NCBI RefSeq assembly: GCF_947172395.1
Contig: NC_069095.1
Span: forward strand, 372,001 to 436,000
Source of the DNA: Bicyclus anynana
Lineage: Eukaryota > Arthropoda > Insecta > Lepidoptera > Nymphalidae
Direction: 5' to 3'
DNA: 64,000 nucleotides
Part shown: positions 42,206-53,671 of the stretch, piece after piece
Numbering within the stretch: position 1 is the first letter of the stretch
Layout of the letters: each line of letters starts with the position of its first letter
The notes under the pieces: model-generated
Databases searched by the model: none
What the model was told of the DNA's origin: nothing
What the model saw: only the letters and a program-made list of their open reading frames with translations
Made by a program: the position numbers and the translations under genes

Positions 42206-43023
42206 TTAGTTTTTTAAACTATTCATGTTATTCATTTCTGTACAGCTCGTTTCATCGCCCGGTGACTGAGCTTTCTGAGCCAATAACTCAGTAAACTATT
42301 ATTATATATTTCACTATTTAATGATGATTTTATTTTATCGATAATATAATCCTTATGATAATAATTCACTGGAATTTTTTCCACCGCTCTGTTATTATTA
42401 GCAAGTTAGTAAAGTTTAACTTTTAATATTTTATCATAAATGTGGACCCTAAAAAGAAATATGATACCCTATTATCATAACTTTACTAAAGTCCCTCGCA
42501 GTATAATATAGCCTAATAATTTATTCAATTCTTCACGAAATATTACCTTTCGCGTCCATGCAGAGTTTTCAATAGCTTCAAAGTTCGCCTAAGTAAAATT
42601 TTATCTCGGATTTTACTTCCATTAACATAAAATATTTATAAATACCGACGAAACTTTTTGTTATGATAAATTCCGGACCTTATTAAAGGCTCTATCAATA
42701 AATAAAGCCTTCACGACCCAGATTCGTAGTAACTTATTAATCATTTTACCTAACCTGCCTCCTTCCGGCCGGGAAAACTAATTTGCATCACATTTTCGTG
42801 AATTTTAGCTATCGGTGTATATCATGCTAATCCTTATTATGTGGTGATCCTTATTAAGGCTATCTTAGACACGGGTAGTGTAATACCACCATCTTCTGGC
42901 TTCAGGATTGGCTGGAGAATTTGCAGGAAGAATTAAAGCTCCATATATTTCATAAACCGACCCAAGTCTCGAATCCTGAAAAAAAATAAAAAAAGGTCTC
43001 AAACTCAAGATTTGTTCCAGCGC
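42206..43023. other. Unassigned AT-rich DNA
   Basis: No feature recognised. Confidence 0.3.
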
Positions 43024-43173
43024 GGCTATTTTCTAACGATGTTTTGTATAACTCGCAAGCGCGAGTTTCGAATTCACAGCAATCTTTCTCATTCTAAAGT
43101 ATCGACTAACAAGTGCGATATATTTTTGTATCTCGCACTTGCGAGTTATAAAAATATCGTTACAGAATAACCT
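43024..43173. repeat. Foldback/MITE with ~40-bp TIRs
   Basis: Left 'tgtataactcgcaagcgcga' with 'taacgat'; right 'cgcacttgcgagttataaaa' with 'atcgtta'. About 150 bp, non-coding. Confidence 0.75.
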
Positions 43174-43381
43174 AGCTGATATTTCTTCTTCTCCTCTTCC
43201 TCGCATTTTTGGATTTCCTAAATAAAACATTTAAGAAATAGTTTGGGGCGTTCGTCGGCTTCAAAATTTGAATTGTAATAAATAGTCAATTTTGAAAATT
43301 CTTTTACCACAGAAAACCACGTTGTTATTAATTTAAGAATTTTGGAAGTTTTCAAAAATATTTATGATAAAAATATTTTTT

Positions 43382-43518
43382 TCATAAATCATAAATCATA
43401 AATCATTTATTGCCAGAATGTGGTCATATACAGATATTGTTACATTTTAATGTTCCTACACAATCTGCCTCATAGGCGTGCAAGCCGAGTACATTATTAT
43501 AATTTTTATTTACTAACT
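43382..43518 (-). repeat. LINE 3' tail with TAAATCA repeats
   Basis: On the minus strand 'caataaatgatttatgattt' continues as ATTTATG tandem units, a non-LTR tail. It abuts an R-B end at 43519. Confidence 0.55.
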
Positions 43519-43700
43519 AGCGGACGCCCGCGACTTCGTCCACGTGAAAGTCGTTGTAAACTTTCAACTACCCCTATCCTACCCTACCCTACCTCTACCC
43601 TACCCTATCCCAACCCTACCCTTACCCTACCACTACCCTACCCCTACCCTACCCTATCCTACCCCTACCCTACTCATTAAGGCTGCACTTCTTTAATTAT
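43519..43700 (-). repeat. R-B end followed by CCCTA-type satellite
   Basis: 'tagcggacgcccgcgacttc' leads into about 110 bp (43567-43675) of irregular 'ctacc' units ('ccctaccctac'), then a C run at 43703-43720. Confidence 0.75.
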
Positions 43701-43720
43701 TACCCCCCCCCCTCCCCCCC

Positions 43721-44139
43721 GCGAGTCGCATCGAGCGCGGCAACCGTTACACAAAAATAATCCATATAGCATAAATTAGTATTCACGCGCGATGGCTTAG
43801 CGTATTTCTTGTATAACTTTGGTGTTTCTTTACCGATTTTTATGATTCTTTTTTTATTGAATAGGTAATAATGTTAACTTTTTTAGTTAGGGATGAGTGA
43901 TGAGTGTTATAAACATAAGAGTAGACAAATATAATTAGAAAGATCCGAACTACTAAGCTATCGGGAGTTACACGTGTTATTGTGAGTCAACCATAAAAGA
44001 TAGACATATATATGCTGTTGTGTTTTTATAGATAATTTTAAGGAGAACATTTCCGTCATACATGATTTCCATGTAGCTTTAACCATTAAGGATGTACACG
44101 CGACGGAAGCTTAAAAAAATGAGTAACTTCTCCCGTTTT
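43721..44139. other. Unassigned DNA
   Basis: No feature recognised. Confidence 0.3.
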
Positions 44140-44281
44140 CTCAACATTTCTCTTCACTGCTCTGCTCCTATTGATCGTAGCGTAATGAAAAGTATACTAT
44201 AACCTGCCCAGGAGTATGTAGAATAATTGTACCAAGTTTCGTTAAAATCCGTCCAGTAGTTTTTGTTTCTATAAAGAACAT

Positions 44282-44318
<37 letters not shown>

Positions 44319-44440
44319 AATTTTACTGATTGCATTTTTGGCATCAGTATCGATCACTAATCATCCCCTGATAGTTATTTTGGAAATATATTTTATGTAC
44401 AGAATTGACCTCTCTACAGATTTATTATAAGTATAGATAT
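44140..44440 (+). repeat. R-G repeat with (CAGA)n, copy 2
   Basis: 'accaagtttcgttaaaatcc', a (CAGA) tract at 44283-44316, 'gcatcagtatcgatcactaa', then 'tattataagtatagatatta'. Confidence 0.7.
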
Positions 44441-44751
44441 TAGAACTGTCAATCATTTATAATGTCATTTCATAAATTAAAGTCATATAACAAACATAAT
44501 AAAATAAAATTAAACGAAAGTAATATTGTCAAAACATTAAGTAGGTTTAGTATCTTAATGATAATAAATAATTGAAGATAATAAATGATAAATGAAAATC
44601 CAAGATGTATTTGAATGGATCAAAAAAAAAGTGTGTCTCAGCTACGACGCACGAATGGAGTTTACTCTTTGAGATAGACTATCTAAATAGATGTATGTTG
44701 CCCCGCAGCATACACTGTGTACGTCTTAATACTTACGCCTTCAAAGTGAAA
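44441..44751. other. Unassigned DNA
   Basis: No feature recognised. Confidence 0.3.
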
Positions 44752-44838
44752 GGTGCGCAACCTAGGAGCAGCAGGCCGCCCGCCAGCAGCACAAGCGTTT
44801 ACGGCAGCGCATCGTGAAAGACGCGCAGAATAGGTTGC
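44752..44838. repeat. Short TIR element
   Basis: The 12-bp ends 'gtgcgcaaccta' and 'taggttgcgcac' enclose a GC-rich 60-bp interior. Confidence 0.6.
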
Positions 44839-45404
44839 GCACAAAAACGTAACGCTAACGTAATTCGATTCTTAAGGAGTATTTGGAGTTTCCCCCAAAA
44901 ATAAAATCTGAAGACAAGCTTTCCATTAACCTTGTAACTTGGTGAGAATTTGAACCCTTCTAAAAGCAAAATGATATTTACAAATAAAAAAGTCGCAATG
45001 TCACCGAGCCTTTATTCTCGGGGACGACAAACTTGACTTTGTAAGCGGCAGATTAATTACTTTTTAATTATTGTGATGAAGAAAAAGACTCTATTGTTTT
45101 TGATCGATCTTTTATTGAAGCTAGCTGAACTGTTGGCTTAACTTTATCGTTCATAGACGAACTATTGTTCAGTGTTATTGCTCAAGGTTGAATTGTCTTT
45201 TACTTTCAATGAATAACAAATCTATTTTGGTATTGTTTGCGAAAACTTGACAAACAAAGTTTTAAAAGATGTATAAAATTTTATTATTATTTCATTTATT
45301 TTTGCATTAACAAATACATATTAATTATCTATAAACTAAAGTAGATGTAAATCATCTTACCCGCTATCATTTTTAAAGATTACGAGATATTATATCCATA
45401 AGAT
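44839..45404. other. Unassigned DNA
   Basis: No feature recognised. Confidence 0.3.
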
Positions 45405-45565
45405 CAACACCATCAATAACAACCCACATTCGGTTCATTATTGAGCACGAGTCTTCCCTCAGTACGAGAGGGGTTAGGCCTTGATCCTCCATAGCCCAAT
45501 GCGGATTGGCAGACTTCAGACACCTAGAGAATTCAACCATACGAAAATTTTCAGGTATACAGGTT
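45405..45565 (-). repeat. SINE S2, 3' half
   Basis: 'gaggggttaggcc', 'aatgcggattggcagacttc' and a partial 3' end, on the minus strand. Confidence 0.65.
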
Positions 45566-45574
45566 TCTTTTCAA

Positions 45575-45625
45575 GAAGCTTATGTCTAGCAGTGGACGTC
45601 TATCGGCTAATGTGATGATGATGAT
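45575..45625 (+). repeat. RTE-type 3' end scrap with GAT tail
   Basis: 'tagcagtggacgtctatcgg' then 'gatgatgatgat', the RTE-type 3' end. Confidence 0.55.
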
Positions 45626-45694
45626 AACCCACTATCGTCACGAGATATCGTGATTCTTTGTATCGTATCGTCATAGGTATATACCTTACCTTAC

Positions 45695-45815
45695 CTTGTC
45701 AGCCGATAGACGTCCTCTGCTGGACATAAGCCTCTTGCATGGACCTCCAAACACAACGATCTCGAGCCGCCAGCTTCCAGCGGCTCCCTGCTACCCGCTT
45801 GATATCCTCGGTCCA
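45695..45815 (-). pseudogene. RTE-type ORF C-terminal fragment
   Basis: Minus-strand copy of the last about 40 codons. It ends abruptly at 'gatatcctcggtcca', where a C-rich tract begins. Confidence 0.65.
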
Positions 45816-45833
45816 AACCCCTCCCCCTCCCCC

Positions 45834-45921
45834 TTGTTTACTATGAAGAGTTTTTCTCTCTTACCGACCACTATAGGTACTTATCCTTTGTTTACTATGA
45901 AGAGTTTTTTTCTCTCTTACC
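45834..45921. repeat. 33-bp direct duplication
   Basis: 'ttgtttactatgaagagttt' plus 'tctctcttacc' occurs at 45834 and again at 45888, about 54 bp apart, with one extra T in the second. Confidence 0.8.
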
Positions 45922-46020
45922 TTTTTACTTTCATGGAACCCGTGCGCGGGGAGAAAAAGTTAGGCTCCACCCACATCGCCAATTTTGCTAGCACGTACAG
46001 GCCCCATAAATATTAGCTAA

Positions 46021-46532
46021 GCTTTCTCTGTCAACTATTACTATAAAAAAATTACTGTACAAATGTGAACACCGCTTTGTACCTTAAAATCCTTCACCAG
46101 CGTCAATAATGGCGACGTAACGACGTGTAAAGGGAAGAGACAGTAACAAATTTGTTTACTGAAAAGACTGTTACGAAAAATTGTACGCGAAAATGAAAAA
46201 TATTTACTTTATTCATACATGATCGTTCCACATGTCTCCTCAACTGAAATTCCTTTGAAATAATGTCCCGTGAATAGCTAAGTGTCGTGAATATTATTAA
46301 ATGAAGCACGTGGAAGGCATTTTTTCGCGTAATTATGGCAAAGCATTTTTGGGTCACTTGATATTAAGGGCGTATTGAACAATTTTTTAATTAAACTTTT
46401 TATTGAAAGTTCCGGTGCAATTAAAGTATTATTCGGTTTTACATTGGTATGATTCAATTACAAACTGTACGTGTGTGTATGCCGATAAATCTAACAATAT
46501 ATAAAAATAATTGGATTTTCAATCAGTGTTTA
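46021..46532. other. Unassigned DNA
   Basis: No feature recognised. Confidence 0.3.
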
Positions 46533-46694
46533 TAGCCTGGCAAGTACGTTGACGACACTCCCACGATATGCGGGCGACGGGGGGCAATACTGCGCGTAAG
46601 CGAGGTGCATCAGTCGTAGGTTTTTCATTCATCGCTACACGCCCCCTGACCCGCGCGGACCATCGGGAGTGTTACGAACGATCTTGCCAAGCTA
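46533..46694. repeat. TIR element TAGCYTGGCAAG, complete
   Basis: Left end 'tagcctggcaagtacgttga' with 'acactccc'; right end 'gggagtgt' with 'cgatcttgccaagcta'. 162 bp, GC-rich centre 'gcgacggggggca'. A truncated relative is at 18426-18568. Confidence 0.75.
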
Positions 46695-46911
46695 AAGTGT
46701 GCGCTACGCTGCTCAATCGCATTTATTTTTTTTGACATTCCGGCTAACACTGGCTGAAACCACGTCTAATGGTAAGGAAAGATGCAGCCTCTAAAAAACT
46801 TTATAAAATGTCATAATAGCTCAACCAATTAGCTTGAAATTACTACACTCTTACAAACAAACAAAATAGAAGTATTTTTAAGGAATCATCTGAAAACGCA
46901 CAACATTTATT

Positions 46912-46977
46912 GCTATTGGTTGACATTTGTTGTTATAGATATACATATATCTATAACGACAAATGTCAAGCAATAGC
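46912..46977. repeat. 66-nt near-perfect hairpin
   Basis: 31-base arms (46912-46942 and 46947-46977) with two differences, one of them G-U compatible in RNA, around a 4-base loop. Confidence 0.85.
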
Positions 46978-47895
46978 GGCAAAATCAAAACACAGCTTTC
47001 GGTTCTGTACAATTGCTCCGCAACGAAGTGCTATTTTCGATTCCCCAGGGTAATGTCGTGGTGCGAATCCCATAGTGCATACAAAGAATCATCATCAAAA
47101 AGATTCCCATCTAAAAGTTATAGAATTACGCTAAATTGTTTCGAAAACTACACCTAACTAAAAACTACAAAAATATATGTGTTTGCCTACGAAACCCAAA
47201 AAGGAGCAAATCAACACAACCTTTCTTACTAGAAGGTCTCGCCAAAAGTATTTATGCCAACATAAACGTTATTTGTACCGTCGCTAATCCTTAGTTCCAC
47301 CCCTTTGTTTGTCGCGAGGATAAATCCACCGACCCTCAGTACATACGCCGAAAATAAACACAATTATTTTATCGCCCACGATTTCATACTAAATCGAGTT
47401 TTGTGTTCTTACTCTTAAGAAAGCGAGAGCAGCATTCTCCTGCTGAATATTAAATTTGCGTATCTCCTGCTGCTGCTTTTTCTACTCGTACGTAACCAAG
47501 CCGTGGAACCCACCTGTCTGCCTTGAAGGAGTTTATGGTAGCGGGCTTTAAATAATATCTCTTGCAAAGACAGAGATTATCCTGCTGTGGGCAGGTTAAT
47601 AATAGGCTCTTGATGACCTAATGGGGATGATGACTAGGTTTGAATATATTGATTTTTATGATTCATTCGGATAAATAAGGTCAATGTTAACTAATTTATA
47701 CATAAAAAGCAAAGATTGACTGGATATTTGCATAATAAATAAGATTATAAAATTTTAAAATCTGCTAAAAATATTTTATCGTAATTAGATGAAAATTCAT
47801 ACAGTTTTAGCTTCCTTACATTAAATGTGACATTTTTCAATACATGAACTATAAACATAAACGCACAAATAACAAAGATATTAGTAATTTTGTTT
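46978..47895. other. Unassigned DNA
   Basis: No gene or repeat recognised. Confidence 0.3.
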
Positions 47896-47978
47896 GAACG
47901 CCCATACAAATCTAACGATCAGCGAGCCAACGACGTCACTAACTCGTGCCATTTTGTATGGAGCGTTTTTCAGGGATC
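47896..47978. repeat. Small foldback
   Basis: 'gaacgcccatacaaa' at the left is imperfectly inverted at the right in 'ttttgtatggagcgttttt'. Short internal GACGTC-containing segment. Confidence 0.4.
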
Positions 47979-48769
47979 CGCGGCAGCGTCACAAATCTGA
48001 CCCTTTAAATCCCTGTAGCTCCGAAAGTAATGATCGCAGATACCCTGTACTTGCTTGCAAAATTGCTTTACTATTAGCGTACTCTTAATTTATATACAAT
48101 TTAAAAAACTGTCATCATCCCTATTGGTAATAACACTTGTGTAAAAGTACAATATTCTGTCCGGAAATATTTTTTAATATGACGTGAAACAGGAATTCCA
48201 CTTAAAGAGCCAGGATTAGCCGTATCTTCTCGTATGTAAATTGCGAGGCGTATTATAAACCCATTACGAGTATATGAAATTGTGGGAATTAAATAGAATG
48301 CGCGGCGCCTACGCCCGAGTGCCTCGCTTAATCGCCCACTACACATTACGTGATACGTCTGTTTAATTTATATAGTATAACGCATTCTTTTTATAAGCAT
48401 CTATGTCGGAGGATTAGATAATAATAGCGCCTTCTTACATTATTTAGAGTAAATAATTTGATAGCAATATCTGTTGGGGACGTCTGTCAGTTGTTTCAAC
48501 AATAGATAGATTGATGAAAAACCCCCTAAAAAAAATAGAATGATCTAAAAATAAGGTTTATAGGTACTTTTGTTTTCCATGCGTACGTAATCGCCGGCGT
48601 CTGTTAGTGCTAATAAACATACAAACGTAATAAAGACGTGAAAATTATGTTCGAAATCCGAGTTATTGCGTACGCCAAGCCGTCTCAGAAGCATTCCATA
48701 TCTCATAATGCTTTTATGATACACCCAGTATTTATGAGTCTACACAAATACTAGGCGTTTATATTTTTA
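47979..48769. other. Unassigned DNA
   Basis: A tiny R-B end ('gccggcgtctgttagtg') lies near 48592. Nothing else recognised. Confidence 0.3.
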
Positions 48770-49085
48770 ACCGACTTCAATAAAAGGAGGAGATTCTCAA
48801 TTCGAGCCTTTTTTGTGTGCATGTTACCTGATTACTCGAAGACGCGTAGACTTCAATAATTATTTTTTTGTTTGAAAAGGTATACTCCTGAGGTGGTCCC
48901 ATTTGATGACAATGGGACCGCCTCAGGAGTCAGGATCTGATGATGGGATCCTGAAGAAATCGAACTTTAAAGCACTACAACTTAATGAAGGTCTGCAGTC
49001 GATCTGATAATAGAGCCGAAACATAGACGAGGGAACTCTTTAACGGTTTACAGCAGTTACCTTGTGTTTGGACTTGATTAATTAA
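48770..49085 (-). repeat. R-D repeat, reverse copy
   Basis: It begins 'ccgacttcaataaaaggagg' (the R-D terminus) and ends 'gtttggacttgattaatt'. It contains an inverted pair 'cctgaggtggtcccatt' / 'aatgggaccgcctcagg' at about 48889-48929. Confidence 0.7.
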
Positions 49086-49364
49086 TTAGCCCTTGACTAC
49101 AATCTCACCTGATGGTAAGTGATGATGCAATCAAGATAGAAGCGGGGTAACTTGGTAGGCGTAGTATGAAAATCCACACCCATTTCGGTTTTTACACCTC
49201 ATATCGGAACTCTAAATCGCTTGGCGGTACGTTTTTGCCGGTAGGGTAACTAGCCACGGCCGAAGCCGAAGCCACCAGTCAGACCTGGGTCAATTAAGAA
49301 AACCTCGATTGGCCCAGCCGGGGTTCGAAACCAGGACCTCCGTTTTGTAAATCCACCGCGCATA
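49086..49364 (-). repeat. SINE S1, head-truncated
   Basis: 'agcccttgactacaatctca' to 'taaatccaccgcgcata'. The extreme 5' end is missing. It abuts R-D directly. Confidence 0.8.
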
Positions 49365-50136
49365 TTTTTACCCGATTACAAGAAGGGTTATTCATATTTA
49401 GGTTTCTAAAATGACACAGACCTGCAGTTTTAGCTGTATAGTCGAACTGTTCAGTTAAATCGTCGGTATCTAGTTATTTTTGAATAAATATGTAGGAAAG
49501 ATTATAAATTTTATCCCAGCACTTAAACGTCGGAAATAGTTAGTGAGAGGGTTCTTATTGCCGGAATCATTGCAGCTTCCACCAATAACTCACCAAGTTA
49601 GCGCCTTTGTTTGCTGAAGCCACAGAGAAATAATGATACAGAATGAGTCTTTAGAAGCCGCGCGGTGAGGACGGTGAAACCTATAAAAAAACAAACGTCA
49701 CGCGTCTCCTTGACATCTGCATACAATTTTCTTTCATAATTTGTATTTCAAGATTTCACTAACAACAATTATGTAAATTAATATCATAATAGAAATATTT
49801 AAAAACATATGACGCCATTTTTCTTGAATAATATTTAAAATTACTGATGCGACGCTTTGTGTCGTACTGCCTTGAAATGTATTAGTTTTTGAATTTGTAT
49901 TTGAAATGGCTGCATCACCGTACCGCGCGCTCTATCTATTCGTTAATCTGTGGCAAAAGCATAACTACGAGAAGCTCCATAAATACAATCTCAAAAGTCA
50001 ACATAGTGAATTTAGCTTCGTTATACAACGTTAAACTGAGTTTATAACTGCCTCATAATTCTAATACTTAACTTGTTTGGTTACAGTTACAGATTGTGAG
50101 ATGAGATTAGGTCCTTGGTGCTGTTTTCCGGGTGAG
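49365..50136. other. Unassigned DNA
   Basis: No feature recognised. Confidence 0.3.
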
Positions 50137-50310
50137 CCCCTATAGCCAAGTGGCACGTCGATTTTCTTTCTACATTCGCAAACGCTTCGAAAACTAGAAA
50201 AATGTATGCGAATGACAGATCTTGATCACGTGACCTGTCGATAGCAAATGTCAGTTTTCGAAGCGTGAGCGATTGTAGAAAGAGAATCGACGTGTCACTT
50301 GGCTAAAGGG
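50137..50310. repeat. Foldback family CCAAGTGGCACG, copy 2
   Basis: Arms 'ccaagtggcacgtcgatttt' and 'gagaatcgacgtgtcacttgg' with outer 'ccccta' / 'taaaggg'. The centre is 'gatcttgatcacgtgacctg'. Confidence 0.8.
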
Positions 50311-50530
50311 CTGGTCTATCTAAAAAAAGCATCTCTCTTTCTGGAAATCCTCATTAGCACCCTTCTATTACATAGCCAGCGCAATAGCAACAATTTCAAT
50401 TTTTCAGTAACCTGTCTATCCGCCATTTCGCTTACTAAAGTTAAGAAAATCTATCTTTCTGTTCTTATCTGCTTTTCAATAACCTACTGAAAGATAGTTT
50501 GACTTTTACTGAAAAACGGGGATAGCTATC

Positions 50531-50574
50531 TATGTGTTATTAACTAGGACTATGGTACTAGTTAATAACACATA
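50531..50574. repeat. Perfect short hairpin
   Basis: 17-bp perfect arms (50531-50547 and 50558-50574) around a 10-base loop. Confidence 0.85.
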
Positions 50575-50741
50575 AATTAAAAAAAACATGAGAGAAAATT
50601 TAATATTTATTACAAATCTTATATTGCTATTGATGAATTGCAATTTGCAACACAAAACTACGATAATTATGATAATTAACATCAAAACCCTTCAAGACAG
50701 CAAAGTGGATGGGTTATCGGTTATTGCATAATATGAAAACA

Positions 50742-50790
50742 ATAATAGATATTAATGTGAAATTTATTAATTCACACTAATATCTATTAT
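50742..50790. repeat. Near-perfect short hairpin
   Basis: 20-bp arms (50742-50761 and 50771-50790), one mismatch, 9-base loop. Confidence 0.8.
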
Positions 50791-50792
50791 AA

Positions 50793-51214
50793 CTGTTATT
50801 TAAATGATTAGATTTTCCCATTTCCGTTTTAATCGTCATTGGAATTTATATTGTAGTACTTGATAATAGAGTTTAAATTTACCAAAACTAGTATATACGA
50901 TTAAGTGTTGTAAAGTGGATACGTCCTTAAATTAAGTGGGGAGAGTAACTAAGTGGGTATTCCGTATTTCATGTATCTAGAGCATTCTTATAAGGAGGGA
51001 AAACTGTCATTCATCATCATCACGTCTTGTTGCACTACTGGAAAAATAACTGACCACTACTATTGTAGTTATAGGTATATGTAGGCTTTTTCCTGGTCTT
51101 TCGAAGGTGCCTTTTGCGTCTTGATCTTCTAAATGATGACCAATGAAGTGCCCTTCGCATATCGAGAGACGTCTCATGTGAAGTCAAGTGCCTGTCATTT
51201 TCCAGTAGTACCTA
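50793..51214. other. Unassigned DNA
   Basis: No feature recognised. Confidence 0.3.
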
Positions 51215-51570
51215 CCTTACCCTACCTTATCAGCCGATACACGTCCACTGCTGGATGTAGGCCTCGTGCATGGACCTCCAAGCACAACGATCTCGAGCCG
51301 CCAGCATCCAGCGGCTCCCTACAACCCGCTTGATATCCTCGGTCCACCTAGTGGGGGGTCGGCCAACACTGCGCTTACTAGTGCGAGGTCGCCATTCCAG
51401 CACTTTGGGACCCCAACGTCCATCGGCTCTTCGAACTATGTGCCCCGCCCATTGCCACTTCAGCTTCGCAACTCGTTGAGCTATGTCGGTGACTTTGGTT
51501 CTTCTGCGGATCTCCTCATTTCTGATTCGATCACGCAGAGTTACTCCTAACATAGCTCGTTCCATCGCGC
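51215..51570 (-). mobile_element. RTE-type ORF C-terminus, open
   Basis: The best copy of the family. An uninterrupted frame of 111 codons (51230-51565) contains LRDRIRNEEIRRRTKVTDIA, then KLKWQWAGHIVRR, then PPTRWTEDIKRVVG and a stop soon after. Non-LTR elements of the RTE/BovB type end with such a W-A-G-H ... R-P-x-x-R-W-x-D-D/E-I block, so the class is inferred from that. The copy starts inside the ORF and is 5'-truncated; ATG at 51563-51565 is coincidental. Degenerate relatives lie at 6945, 21035, 31862, 45695, 52025, 58070, 62205 and 63276. Confidence 0.75.
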
Positions 51571-52024
51571 ATTTTAAATTTATTAAATTTAAATAAAAAG
51601 GTTTTTTCTAATCCAATTATAGTTACCCGTAGAATATACTAGTAGTTTCTACTATCCGCGACCGAGTTCGTAGATATTGAATTCCGATTAGCATGTTATT
51701 GGTTTTATTTCCGTTACCACCTACGTATTCAACCCACATCGCGTTTGTTCCCTAGCGAAATGCCGTAAATGTTATTTAAATTCGGTTTATTTACTCGTAT
51801 GTAAATTTTAATTAAAATAATCCGGGCCACGCGTCGCTTCACATTATCAACTAGAATCCATCCTACCGTGACATTTCTATGAAAATAATATGCCGGGGTG
51901 AATTTCCACATTACCCCGGCTGTATCTGTATTAACACTCGCCTGAAACGTATTTATATTAAAGGATTATTTTCACCAAACTACGTACATACCTAGTTATA
52001 AGTTTGAAGAGCACCGGAAACTCC
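51571..52024. other. Unassigned DNA
   Basis: No feature recognised. Confidence 0.3.
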
Positions 52025-52180
52025 TACCCCCCACTATGTGGACCGAGGATATCAAGCGGGTTGCAGGGAGCCGCTGGATGCTAGTGGCTCGAAACCGTTG
52101 TGTTTGGACGTCCATTCAAGTGGCCTATGCCCAGCTGTGAACTCCATCGGCTGATAATAATAATGATGATGATGATACTC
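52025..52180 (+). pseudogene. RTE-type 3' end
   Basis: 'gtggaccgaggatatcaagc' to 'atcggctgataataataatg' with a GAT tail. 5'-truncated, lying in opposite orientation to 51215-51570. Confidence 0.65.
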
Positions 52181-52399
52181 GAGTCGGGTCTCAAGTGAAA
52201 GCGTCTTGAAAAAGAATATTGATGACTAGATCGAGAGTGTTCTTGGCTTTGTTTAATAAGAAAATTGGTACATGGAAATCCGATTGTTTATATTGGTATG
52301 AAAATAATAACTTTAAATAATGTAAAAACACGCTTTTAGCACGCATTACACATATTGGATTTAAACCACGTGACATTTTTTTTCGTATTCCTGACAGCA
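52181..52399. other. Unassigned DNA
   Basis: A 69-codon minus-strand frame (52191-52400) is not recognised and runs into R-E. Confidence 0.3.
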
Positions 52400-52600
52400 A
52401 ACCTATTTGATATCCATATCATGGAGGTAGATTTCAAACAGCCAGTCCGCCATCTTGAAGAGGCCGCCATATTGGATTTGTAATGACGTTTCTTAGCAAG
52501 TCATCAGAACTCAGAGCGTGTGCAAAATTTCATCCTAATTGAAAACAGGGAAGTGGCTCAAATTAAGATTCCAAAATTTTCTTACATACATAGTTACAAG
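52400..52600 (-). repeat. R-E repeat, reverse copy
   Basis: 'gatatccatatcatgg', 'gtccgccatcttgaagaggc' and 'gtgtgcaaaatttcatccta' match the reverse complement of 41950-42130. Confidence 0.7.
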
Positions 52601-52808
52601 TGAAGCTAATATAAAGCGTGTAAAAAACATCTTTAATGATAGAGAGAATCTTAGATTACTCGCGCCGGTGTCTCTACTGCCTGACACCGGCCTGAGGCAT
52701 TTCATAATCTAGCCTGTAGGAATGGATATACCGCCATTATTCGGTCGCCAGAGCCGCGTCGGTCCATCTGCCCCCAACTGCCAACCTCACCACGAGCAGG
52801 TGAGCTAT

Positions 52809-52846
52809 ATGCTACTACCAGTCAGTCTCCTGACTGGTAGTAGCAT
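52809..52846. repeat. Perfect short hairpin
   Basis: 17-bp perfect arms ('atgctactaccagtcag' and its complement) around the loop 'tctc'. Confidence 0.9.
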
Positions 52847-53282
52847 CCCCCTTACAGCATCCTTACAAGATAATTTCTTCCTCCTTCTAGATAATTTCTT
52901 ATTAAAAAAAAACTCATGTCTATATCACTACGAACACTCAAGATTTGCAACATCTTTATTCACTGCTCCAGGCTTACGATATTCCTGTAAATATAAACCA
53001 GCCATTTAACTAAAGAGCTGTATGCGGGATATTTAGTTACCTAGATATTCCCTTTGTTGAAACTCGAAGGAAATTCTGCAGGAAGTTACGAGTATACATA
53101 TTACTGGTACTTAGTTGGCACAATGGAACAAAATGGGCAACGTGCCAAACACGAGGAAGTTTGGTTTTGAAGTGTTTACACGAAATCTCAGGGGAATCAA
53201 TTGGTCCTCTAGAACAAGGAACAACACGTGTTTTCTGCCATGCGTGAATATGGGTGAGTCGTTATCCCGTTATTTCTACATG
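52847..53282. other. Unassigned DNA
   Basis: No feature recognised. Confidence 0.3.
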
Positions 53283-53430
53283 TCATCGTATCAGAACGCT
53301 AAATCGCGGTACGTCTTTGCGGGTAGTAACTAGCCACGGCCGAAGCCTCCCACCAGCCAGACCTGGACCAAATAAGAAAACCTCATTCAGCCCAGCCGGG
53401 GATCAAACTCAGGCCTTCCACTGCGCTATG
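53283..53430 (-). repeat. SINE S1, 5' half
   Basis: 'cagaacgctaaatcgcggta' to 'ccactgcgctatgg', with box B altered to a variant ('ggatcaaactcagg'). Confidence 0.7.
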
Positions 53431-53514
53431 GATTGGAATGGATGGTTGGCGGGGGTGATAATGTTTTGCTTTGAAACGACCTATATCAGATTTTATTGAC
53501 AATTTTTATTATTG

Positions 53515-53671
53515 TCTACAAGTTACTTCTTGATTACAATCTCACCTGATGGTAAGTGATAATACAATCTAAGATGGAAGCAGGCTAACTTGTTAGGAGT
53601 AGGATCCTTTCTCAATCCACAAATCCACACTCCTTTCGGTTTCTACACGACATCGTACCGGAACGCTAAAT
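53515..53671 (-). repeat. SINE S1, 3' half
   Basis: 'tctacaagttacttcttgat' to 'ggaacgctaaatcc'. Together with 53283-53430 it would give a nearly complete copy, but the order of the halves on the chromosome is wrong for a simple insertion. Confidence 0.7.

Noticed and set aside
43567..43675. Telomere repeat
   Set aside because: The units are CCCTA/CTACC and irregular, not the lepidopteran CCTAA.
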